Positions 58,272 through 64,000 of a DNA stretch of 64,000 nucleotides are shown one piece after another. Both the position numbers and the translations under genes were made by a program. Source of the stretch: Streptococcus sp. oral taxon 431 (lineage in GTDB: Bacteria > Bacillota > Bacilli > Lactobacillales > Streptococcaceae). The stretch covers positions 62,001 through 126,000 of the forward strand of contig NZ_JALDUI010000003.1 of NCBI RefSeq assembly GCF_023115445.1, written 5' to 3'. Positions within the stretch are counted from its first letter, which is position 1. Each line of letters opens with the position of its first letter. The notes under the pieces are model-generated. The model was not told the origin of the DNA, did not search any database, and saw only the letters and a program-made list of their open reading frames with translations.

Positions 58272-59291
58272 ATGCAAGAAAAAATTCTGGTAACAGGTGG
58301 AGCAGGTTTTATCGGAACTCACACTGTCATCGAACTGGTCCAAGCTGGACACCAAGTAGTTGTTGTGGATAATTTGGTAAACAGTAGCCGTAAAAGTCTT
58401 GAAGTAGTCGAAAGAATTACAGGCGTAGAAATTCCTTTCTACGAAGCAGATATTCGTGATACAGATACACTTCGTGATATTTTCAAACATGAAGAACCAA
58501 CAGGAGTCATCCATTTTGCTGGTTTGAAGGCTGTAGGGGAATCTACACGTATCCCACTGGCCTACTATGATAACAATATTGCTGGAACTGTCAGTCTCTT
58601 GAAAGTTATGGAAGAGACAAACTGTAAGAATATCATCTTCAGCTCTTCAGCAACTGTTTATGGAGATCCGCATACTGTTCCAATCCTCGAAGATTTCCCT
58701 CTTTCTGCTACTAACCCTTATGGTCGTACTAAGTTGATGCTTGAAGAAATCTTGACAGATATCTATAAAGCCGATTCAGAATGGAATGTTGTTTTACTTC
58801 GTTATTTCAACCCAATTGGTGCACATAAGAGTGGTGATTTGGGTGAAAATCCAAACGGTATTCCAAATAACCTTCTTCCATATGTGACACAAGTCGCAGT
58901 TGGCAAATTGGAACAAGTTCAGGTCTTTGGAGATGACTACGATACTGAAGACGGAACAGGTGTCCGTGACTATATCCACGTCGTTGACCTTGCAAAAGGG
59001 CACGTTGCAGCACTTAAGAAACTTCAAAAAGGTTCAGGTCTAAATATTTACAACCTTGGTACAGGAAAAGGTTACTCTGTACTTGAAATTATCCAAAATA
59101 TGGAAAAAGCAGTTGGTCGCCCTATTCCTTATCGTATCGTTGAACGTCGCCCAGGTGATATTGCAGCTTGCTACTCAGATCCAGCAAAAGCTAAGGAAGA
59201 GCTAGGATGGGAAGCAGAACTTGGAATTACAGAGATGTGTGAAGATGCTTGGCGTTGGCAAAGTCAACATCCAAACGGATTTGAAGATTAA
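58272..59291 (+). CDS. galE: UDP-glucose 4-epimerase
   Basis: A 339-residue short-chain dehydrogenase-type epimerase. The NAD-binding motif is [12 protein letters not shown] (residues 7-18). The catalytic Ser is in SSSATVYGD and the Tyr-x3-Lys is YGRTK. The extended C-terminal domain has [17 protein letters not shown]. It supplies UDP-galactose for polysaccharide and lets the cell use galactose freed by the surface beta-galactosidase. The ATG has a ribosome binding site (GAGGAA). A glycosyltransferase follows with almost no gap. Confidence 0.96.
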   Translation: MQEKILVTGGAGFIGTHTVIELVQAGHQVVVVDNLVNSSRKSLEVVERITGVEIPFYEADIRDTDTLRDIFKHEEPTGVIHFAGLKAVGESTRIPLAYYDNNIAGTVSLLKVMEETNCKNIIFSSSATVYGDPHTVPILEDFPLSATNPYGRTKLMLEEILTDIYKADSEWNVVLLRYFNPIGAHKSGDLGENPNGIPNNLLPYVTQVAVGKLEQVQVFGDDYDTEDGTGVRDYIHVVDLAKGHVAALKKLQKGSGLNIYNLGTGKGYSVLEIIQNMEKAVGRPIPYRIVERRPGDIAACYSDPAKAKEELGWEAELGITEMCEDAWRWQSQHPNGFED

Positions 59292-59292
59292 G

Positions 59293-60225
59293 ATGATGAT
59301 TTCAATCATAGTCCCATGTTTAAACGAAGAGGAAGTACTTCCTCTTTTTTATCAAACTCTTGAAGCACTGATCCCAGATTTGGAAACAGAAATCGAATAC
59401 ATTTTTGTAGATGATGGTTCTACTGATAAGACTTTGGATGTTTTAAAGGTTTATCGAGAGAAAAATTCTGCAGTACATTATATCTCTTTCTCGCGAAATT
59501 TTGGGAAGGAAGCGGCCTTATATGCAGGTTTACAACAAGCAACAGGGGATTTGGTGGTGGTTATGGATGCAGACCTTCAGGATCCGCCAAGTCTCTTGCT
59601 TGAGATGAAAGAACTACTAGATCAGAATCCAGACTTGGACTGCGTTGGAACACGCAGAACCAGTCGAGAAGGAGAACCCTTTTTACGTAGTTGCTGCGCA
59701 GATTTTTTTTATCGTTTTATGCAAAAAATTAGCCCAGTAGCTCTTCCATCGGGTGTTCGTGATTTTCGGATGATGAGAAGATCAGTTGTGGATGCAGTGT
59801 TAGAATTGACAGAATACAATCGCTTTTCCAAAGGACTCTTTGCCTGGGTTGGTTTTCGCACTCACTATCTAGAATATCCTAATGTTGAAAGGCAGGCAGG
59901 TAAGACAAGTTGGAGTTTTAGACAACTCTTTTTCTACTCCATTGAAGGGATTGTGAATTTTTCAGATTTTCCTTTGATATTAGCCTTTGTTGCTGGCCTT
60001 TCGTCGTGTTTTCTGGCTTTGGTGATGACCTTGTTTGTAGTTGTTCGTACTCTTATACTTGGCAATCCAACTTCTGGTTGGACCTCTCTGATGGCTGTCA
60101 TTCTATTTCTTGGTGGTATCCAATTATTGACGATTGGGATTCTCGGAAAATATATCAGTAAAATTTATATGGAAACGAAAAAAAGACCCCTCTATCTGAT
60201 AAAAGAACAGAGTGAGTCAAGATAA
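59293..60225 (+). CDS. GT2-family polyprenyl-phosphate glycosyltransferase (GtrB/DPM1-like)
   Basis: A 310-residue membrane glycosyltransferase. The GT2 domain starts ISIIVPCLNEEE and has VDDGSTDKT, the SFSRNFGKEAAL stretch and the DxD motif MDADLQDP. Two C-terminal helices (about 230-255 and 265-290) are typical of enzymes that load a sugar on undecaprenyl phosphate. The start at 59293 lies one base after the galE stop; starts further upstream would lie inside galE. Coupling with galE suggests that UDP-galactose or UDP-glucose is the donor (inference). Confidence 0.9.
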   Translation: MMISIIVPCLNEEEVLPLFYQTLEALIPDLETEIEYIFVDDGSTDKTLDVLKVYREKNSAVHYISFSRNFGKEAALYAGLQQATGDLVVVMDADLQDPPSLLLEMKELLDQNPDLDCVGTRRTSREGEPFLRSCCADFFYRFMQKISPVALPSGVRDFRMMRRSVVDAVLELTEYNRFSKGLFAWVGFRTHYLEYPNVERQAGKTSWSFRQLFFYSIEGIVNFSDFPLILAFVAGLSSCFLALVMTLFVVVRTLILGNPTSGWTSLMAVILFLGGIQLLTIGILGKYISKIYMETKKRPLYLIKEQSESR

Positions 60226-60327
60226 GATTTGCTAAAAATAAGTCCTTCAAAAGACTATAATTTTCTGGAAAAATATGCTAAACTAGAGAAAGTGGGATTT
60301 GAACATCAAAACACCACTGATGACAAA

Positions 60328-60525
60328 TTAATATTTGATGAGCGCGCGAGTAGGACACTGTTTCACAGCCTCTAGCAGCTCTTCACTAGCTGGGATGTCT
60401 CTCTCTAGTAGATTAGGATCATCATAGAAACGTACAATACCATTATCATGGTAATCAAATAATTCAGAATAAGTTTGGCATAGCCCACAGGCAATGCATC
60501 GTTCAGGTATAAGTGTGATTTTCAT
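60328..60525 (-). CDS. fer: Ferredoxin, single [4Fe-4S] type
   Basis: A 65-residue ferredoxin with cluster ligands C10, C13 and C16 (CIACGLC) and C57 (CP), the pattern of monocluster ferredoxins of Firmicutes. It carries one electron at low potential in the cytoplasm. I start it at 60525 (MKITLIPERC). A longer frame from 60591 would add a hydrophobic, non-homologous extension crossing the promoter. The -10 box TACAAT (60532-60537, minus strand) lies 6 nt before the ATG and no ribosome binding site is present, so the mRNA is probably leaderless. Confidence 0.92.
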   Translation of the reverse strand: MKITLIPERCIACGLCQTYSELFDYHDNGIVRFYDDPNLLERDIPASEELLEAVKQCPTRALIKY

Positions 60526-60531
60526 ATTTAT

Positions 60532-60560
60532 ATTGTAATAAGAAAATAGAAAAAAAACAA
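60532..60560 (-). promoter_or_regulatory. Promoter abutting the ferredoxin start codon
   Basis: On the minus strand TTGTTT (60555-60560) and TACAAT (60532-60537) are 17 bases apart, predicting a transcript that begins at the ATG (60525). Confidence 0.7.
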
Positions 60561-60570
60561 GGAGTAAGGT

Positions 60571-61059
60571 ATGGAAAAGGAACCGTGGCAAGAAGATATC
60601 TATAACAATGAGGAAAGCCGTTCGGAGCGTAGAAGCAGAGGAAATAAGGGAACAGGAGTGGTTGCTAACCGTATTCTAACCATTTTAGCTTGTATTTTCT
60701 TTGTAATCGTGGTCGGTATGATTGCTGTTTTAATCTATCTATCTTCAGGTGGTAGTGATCGTACGGCAGCTTTGAAAGATTTCCATGATTCTTCTGCGCC
60801 TAAGGTAGAGGAAGTTTCTTCAACATCATCAAGTAGTTCAGTTGAAGCATCAAGTTCTGATGCAGAATCAACTTCTTCAAGTAGTTCAGAGGGACATGCT
60901 AATGCCGAGGGAACTATTACTGTTCTTGCTGGTGAAGGTGAAGCGGCTATCGCAGCTAGAGCAGGAATTTCTATTGCCCAGCTTGAAGCCTTGAATCCTG
61001 GTCATATGTCTTCAGGTTCTTGGTTTGCAAATCCTGGTGATGTTCTTAAGACAAGATAG
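60571..61059 (+). CDS. SAG1386/EF1546-family membrane protein with LysM-like domain
   Basis: A 162-residue protein with a charged N-terminus (about 30 residues, Arg/Glu-rich), one membrane helix (about 34-57), an extracellular Ser-rich linker (about 78-105) and a C-terminal LysM-like module ([20 protein letters not shown], ending NPGDVLKTR). It is a type II membrane protein whose outer domain probably touches peptidoglycan. It is divergent from the ferredoxin gene and 8 bases ahead of cmk, an order I remember as conserved in streptococci. The function is unknown. Confidence 0.85.
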   Translation: MEKEPWQEDIYNNEESRSERRSRGNKGTGVVANRILTILACIFFVIVVGMIAVLIYLSSGGSDRTAALKDFHDSSAPKVEEVSSTSSSSSVEASSSDAESTSSSSSEGHANAEGTITVLAGEGEAAIAARAGISIAQLEALNPGHMSSGSWFANPGDVLKTR

Positions 61060-61067
61060 GAGTTAGA

Positions 61068-61739
61068 ATGAAAACAATTCAGATCGCTATTGATGGTCCA
61101 GCTTCAAGTGGAAAGAGTACAGTAGCTAAGATCATAGCTAAGGATTTTGGTTATACCTACTTGGATACAGGTGCCATGTATCGTGCGGCAACTTATATTG
61201 CCTTACAGCATCAAATCAATCCAGAAGAATCCTCTCAGCTCCTTGATTTATTGGATCAATATCCGATTAGTTTTGGGCGTTCTGAGGATGGAGAACAGCT
61301 TGTCTATGTCGGAGATGTAGATGTTAGCCATCCAATCAGAGAAAATACTGTGACTAATGCAGTATCAGCTTTTGCTGCCATTCCAGCCATTCGTGAAAAA
61401 TTGGTTGCTCTTCAACAAGAAATTGCCCAACAAGGCGGTATTGTCATGGATGGGAGAGATATTGGCACAGTGGTCTTGCCTAAGGCTGAATTGAAGATTT
61501 TTCTTGTTGCTTCAGTTGATGAGCGAGCAGAACGTCGTTACAAGGAAAATCTTTCAAAGGGGATCGAAACAGATCTAGAAACTTTGAAAGAAGAAATTGC
61601 TGCGCGTGACTACAAGGATAGTCATCGAGAAACTTCGCCTCTTAAACAAGCAGAGGATGCTATCTACTTAGATACTACAGGACTAACTATTTTAGAAGTT
61701 GTCGAAAAAATTAAATCAGAAGCAGTCAAACATTTTTAA
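61068..61739 (+). CDS. cmk: Cytidylate kinase
   Basis: A 223-residue NMP kinase that phosphorylates CMP and dCMP. The P-loop is [11 protein letters not shown] (residues 8-18). Then come [14 protein letters not shown], the CMP-domain [14 protein letters not shown], and the lid YKENLSKG and DSHRETSPL. The length is normal. It sits 8 bases after the LysM-like protein gene and is followed by a terminator. Confidence 0.96.
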   Translation: MKTIQIAIDGPASSGKSTVAKIIAKDFGYTYLDTGAMYRAATYIALQHQINPEESSQLLDLLDQYPISFGRSEDGEQLVYVGDVDVSHPIRENTVTNAVSAFAAIPAIREKLVALQQEIAQQGGIVMDGRDIGTVVLPKAELKIFLVASVDERAERRYKENLSKGIETDLETLKEEIAARDYKDSHRETSPLKQAEDAIYLDTTGLTILEVVEKIKSEAVKHF

Positions 61740-61750
61740 TTTGAAATTTT

Positions 61751-61786
61751 AACCGATTGACCATGATAGTGGTGAGTCGGTTTTTT
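61751..61786 (+). terminator. Terminator of cmk
   Basis: AACCGATTGACC and GGTGAGTCGGTT arms (small mismatches) and a T run. Confidence 0.8.
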
Positions 61787-61792
61787 AGCAAT

Positions 61793-61821
61793 TTGTCAAA
61801 TTTTTAATTTTAAGGTATAAT
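61793..61821 (+). promoter_or_regulatory. Promoter of the PhnA-like gene
   Basis: TTGTCA (61793-61798) and TATAAT (61816-61821) are 17 bases apart. The ribosome binding site is AGAAGGAGA. Confidence 0.8.
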
Positions 61822-61877
61822 AGTCTTTGTTAACAAAAATTTGACAATCAAACCATCATGAAATAGAAGGAGATAAA

Positions 61878-62216
61878 ATGAATAATCTACCAAATTGCCC
61901 AAAATGTAATTCAGAATACGTCTATGAAGACGGAGCATTGCTAGTCTGTCCAGAGTGTGCTTATGAATGGAATCCTGCTGAGCAAGCAGAGATTGAAGAA
62001 GGCCTTGTTGCTATCGATGCTAATGGAAATAAATTGGCTGATGGAGACACAGTAACCCTAATCAAAGACCTCAAAGTAAAAGGTGCTCCAAAAGACCTTA
62101 AGCAAGGGACACGTGTTAAAAATATCCGTATCGTTGAAGGTGACCACAACATCGATTGTAAGATTGATGGCTTTGGTGCTATGAAACTAAAATCAGAATT
62201 TGTTAAAAAGATTTAA
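61878..62216 (+). CDS. PhnA/YjdM-family zinc-ribbon protein
   Basis: A 112-residue protein with an N-terminal zinc ribbon (CPKC at residues 7-10 and CPEC at about 27-30) and the C-terminal PhnA domain ([20 protein letters not shown], ending [18 protein letters not shown]). The name 'alkylphosphonate utilisation' is historical and no phosphonate genes are near. The role is unclear. It starts its own transcript and is two bases ahead of the membrane protein gene. Confidence 0.92.
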   Translation: MNNLPNCPKCNSEYVYEDGALLVCPECAYEWNPAEQAEIEEGLVAIDANGNKLADGDTVTLIKDLKVKGAPKDLKQGTRVKNIRIVEGDHNIDCKIDGFGAMKLKSEFVKKI

Positions 62217-62218
62217 TC

Positions 62219-62851
62219 ATGACTACTTGGAATAAATTTATTTTTTTCAGTCGGACTCTCTTGTTTTTCGCAGCATTTACAGGGGTCTATCTGGAAATTA
62301 CCAAACGTGGTGGTTTAGGGATGTTGCTTTACTATACAGTCCTTTCCAATCTTTTGGTTGTCATCTTTACAGCTTATCTTTTGTTAAAGATGCGTAGTGG
62401 CGGTGATAGTTGGCAGAGTTCTGGGATTCTACGTCTCAAAGGTGGTGTCACTATGAGTATTATGATTACTTGTGTCATCTATCATTTCATGCTAGCTCCT
62501 TTGACGACAGATTTTTACCGTTTGGAAAATTTCCTTTGCCATTATATTGTCCCTCTCTGGTTTTTAGCAGATACAATTATTTTTGATAAGAGTCGTCAAT
62601 ATAAGTTAGTTGATCCCATGCTTTGGACTAGCCTTCCTTTGCTTTATATGATTTTTGCCCTCTTAAACGGTTTTGTTCTAAAGATGGATGTCCCTAATGC
62701 TAAGGATAGTCCCTTCCCTTATTTCTTTTTGAATGCTACCAAACATGGTTGGGGCTTTGTCTTTAGATGGGCAGCTACTATCTTTCTTGCCTACATGGTT
62801 TCAGGATATCTCTTTTATCTTGTGAAAAGTATTAAAAAATCTAAGAAATAA
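62219..62851 (+). CDS. Pr6Pr-like integral membrane protein
   Basis: A 210-residue protein with about six hydrophobic helices and short loops. It has a conserved-looking HYIVPLWFLADTIIFD segment in the middle and a Lys-rich C-terminus (KSIKKSKK). I read it as the Pr6Pr / FAR-17a/AIG1-like family of unknown function, with moderate confidence. It is translationally close to the PhnA-like gene (2-base gap) and so is co-expressed with it. Confidence 0.8.
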   Translation: MTTWNKFIFFSRTLLFFAAFTGVYLEITKRGGLGMLLYYTVLSNLLVVIFTAYLLLKMRSGGDSWQSSGILRLKGGVTMSIMITCVIYHFMLAPLTTDFYRLENFLCHYIVPLWFLADTIIFDKSRQYKLVDPMLWTSLPLLYMIFALLNGFVLKMDVPNAKDSPFPYFFLNATKHGWGFVFRWAATIFLAYMVSGYLFYLVKSIKKSKK

Positions 62852-62876
62852 AAGTACCCAATGTGGGTGCTTTTTT
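62852..62876 (+). terminator. Terminator of the PhnA-like operon
   Basis: AAGTACCCA-AT-GTGGGTGCTT type stem directly after the stop codon, with six T. Confidence 0.85.
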
Positions 62877-62919
62877 GTGATAGAGACAATTGTACCCGGA
62901 CAAATCGATTTATTTTATC

Positions 62920-62948
62920 TTGTTATGAAGTCTTTTATACCTTACAAT
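62920..62948 (+). promoter_or_regulatory. Promoter of pdxS-pdxT
   Basis: TTGTTA (62920-62925) and TACAAT (62943-62948) are 17 bases apart. A short direct repeat GACAA (62885-62889 and 62899-62903) lies upstream and could be part of a MocR/PdxR-type site, which is a weak inference. Confidence 0.6.
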
Positions 62949-62988
62949 AAAACTGTAGCTACCAATACAACTATTGAGGATGAAAAAA

Positions 62989-63864
62989 ATGACTGAAAAT
63001 CGTTATGAATTAAATAAAAATTTGGCACAGATGCTTAAAGGTGGCGTCATCATGGATGTTCAAAATCCTGAGCAAGCAAGAATTGCAGAGGCTGCAGGTG
63101 CGGCAGCTGTTATGGCCTTGGAGCGAATCCCAGCTGATATTCGTGCAGCTGGTGGTGTCTCTCGTATGAGCGATCCAAAGATGATCAAGGAAATCCAAGA
63201 CGCAGTCAGCATTCCAGTTATGGCCAAGGTTCGAATTGGGCATTTTGTTGAAGCACAGATTTTAGAAGCCATCGAGATTGACTATATCGATGAGAGTGAG
63301 GTGCTATCTCCAGCTGACGATCGTTTCCATGTGGATAAGAAAGAATTCCAAGTTCCTTTTGTTTGCGGTGCTAAAGATCTAGGAGAAGCCTTGCGTCGTA
63401 TTGCTGAAGGAGCATCGATGATCCGTACAAAAGGGGAACCTGGAACAGGAGACATCGTTCAGGCAGTCCGCCATATGCGTATGATGAATCAAGAAATTCG
63501 TCGCATTCAAAATCTCCGTGAAGATGAACTCTATGTCGCAGCAAAAGAACTCCAAGTTCCGGTAGAATTAGTTCAATACGTCCACGAACATGGGAAATTA
63601 CCAGTTGTCAACTTTGCAGCTGGAGGAGTTGCAACACCAGCAGATGCTGCTCTCATGATGCAGCTAGGTGCAGAAGGTGTCTTTGTTGGTTCAGGGATTT
63701 TCAAGTCAGGTGATCCTGTTAAACGTGCGACAGCAATTGTCAAGGCAGTCACAAACTATCAAAATCCTCAAATTCTAGCTCAAATCTCTGAAGATTTGGG
63801 AGAAGCCATGGTTGGTATCAATGAGAATGAAATCCAAATTCTCATGGCTGAGCGAGGAAAATAG
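62989..63864 (+). CDS. pdxS: Pyridoxal 5'-phosphate synthase, lyase subunit
   Basis: A 291-residue (beta/alpha)8 subunit that builds PLP from ribose 5-phosphate, glyceraldehyde 3-phosphate and ammonia. Seen are GGVIMDV (catalytic Asp), [26 protein letters not shown] with the Schiff-base Lys, [11 protein letters not shown] with the second Lys, and the phosphate loops [13 protein letters not shown] and GVFVGSGIF. The start at 62989 gives MTENRYELN and has GAGGA upstream; an ATG 15 bases earlier overlaps that site. The stop is directly before pdxT. Confidence 0.97.
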   Translation: MTENRYELNKNLAQMLKGGVIMDVQNPEQARIAEAAGAAAVMALERIPADIRAAGGVSRMSDPKMIKEIQDAVSIPVMAKVRIGHFVEAQILEAIEIDYIDESEVLSPADDRFHVDKKEFQVPFVCGAKDLGEALRRIAEGASMIRTKGEPGTGDIVQAVRHMRMMNQEIRRIQNLREDELYVAAKELQVPVELVQYVHEHGKLPVVNFAAGGVATPADAALMMQLGAEGVFVGSGIFKSGDPVKRATAIVKAVTNYQNPQILAQISEDLGEAMVGINENEIQILMAERGK

Positions 63865-64000
63865 ATGAAAATTGGAATATTGGCCTTGCAGGGAGCCTTT
63901 GTAGAACATGAAAAAGTGCTTGCTGAACTAGGAGTTGAAAGTATTGAACTGCGAAACCTAGAAGATTTTCAGCAACATCGAAGTGAGCTATCAGGTTTGA
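63865..64000 (+). CDS. pdxT: Pyridoxal 5'-phosphate synthase, glutaminase subunit, 5' part (3' end outside the window)
   Basis: The ATG comes immediately after the pdxS stop. The visible 45 residues, [20 protein letters not shown] onward, match the N-terminus of PdxT/SNO glutaminases (I-x-x-LQGA-x-x-EH). The subunit releases ammonia from glutamine and channels it to PdxS. The catalytic Cys-His-Glu triad lies beyond the window. Confidence 0.95.
   Translation, partial: MKIGILALQGAFVEHEKVLAELGVESIELRNLEDFQQHRSELSGL

Noticed and set aside
59221-59292. Start of the glycosyltransferase inside galE
   Set aside because: The added residues are a galE shadow with no GT2 similarity; the family starts at MMISIIVPCLNEEE (59293).
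60526-60591. N-terminal hydrophobic extension of the ferredoxin from 60591
   Set aside because: It would be encoded across the -35 and -10 boxes of the ferredoxin promoter and has no ribosome binding site; ferredoxins of this type start at MKI.

Overview
The window is chromosomal DNA from a low-GC Gram-positive coccus of the Streptococcus mitis group (S. mitis, S. oralis, S. infantis or close to S. pneumoniae). The evidence is the gene set and gene order (dinG-rodA-DJ-1-HAD-gyrB-ezrA, infC-rpmI-rplT, dnaE-pfkA-pyk, clpE to folD), a BOX element, IS elements of the IS1167 and IS630-Spn1 kind, an LPXTG-anchored BgaA-type beta-galactosidase and the PgdA peptidoglycan deacetylase. Family and species statements come from recognising the proteins; no database search was possible.

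Layout: 1-2.1 kb, end of an iron/siderophore ABC uptake locus with an esterase. 2.2-3.6 kb, DEAD-box helicase. 3.7-8.2 kb (minus strand), a complete BceAB-RS-type antimicrobial-peptide sensing and detoxification module, with an inverted repeat just upstream of its promoter. 8.5-12.3 kb, guaA divergent from a GntR regulator, then metK behind an SMK-box (SAM-III) riboswitch. 12.3-17 kb (minus), a GNAT protein, DUF1827, a Nudix protein, clpE with a CtsR box, and DUF1797. 17.1-19.6 kb, amino-acid ABC permease/ATPase and folD. 19.8-28.2 kb, the 2777-residue surface beta-galactosidase with a cre site in its leader. 28.3-30.2 kb, an unrecognised 273-residue protein, nnrD and a 61-residue protein. 30.3-40.7 kb, dinG, rodA, a DJ-1 protein, a HAD protein, gyrB, ezrA and pgdA. 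40.7-42.5 kb, infC-rpmI-rplT with an attenuated leader and an AUA start, then a glyoxalase. 42.6-43.4 kb, a frameshifted B3/B4-domain pseudogene ending at a BOX element. 43.5-49.3 kb, dnaE, pfkA and pyk. 49.4-51.7 kb, an ISL3-family element nested in a decayed IS630-family element. 51.9-52.2 kb, a candidate small RNA and tRNA-Thr. 52.3-62.9 kb, an acyltransferase, a P-type ATPase, trmK, a Nif3-like protein, an FAD oxidoreductase, galE, a glycosyltransferase, a ferredoxin, a LysM-like membrane protein, cmk, a PhnA-like protein and a Pr6Pr-like membrane protein. 63-64 kb, pdxS and the start of pdxT.

Most of the window is ordinary core genome. I do not see a new multigene system. The less ordinary signals are: five genes whose -10 box lies only 5-7 nt before the start codon with no ribosome binding site (probable leaderless mRNAs); the AUA start of infC; a 173-bp terminator-like repeat present twice with four differences; a nested IS pair whose computed excision restores the end of the outer transposase; a promoter- and terminator-bounded small RNA candidate; a palindrome between the -35 and -10 boxes of the GntR gene; and an unrecognised conserved-looking protein at 28279-29100.
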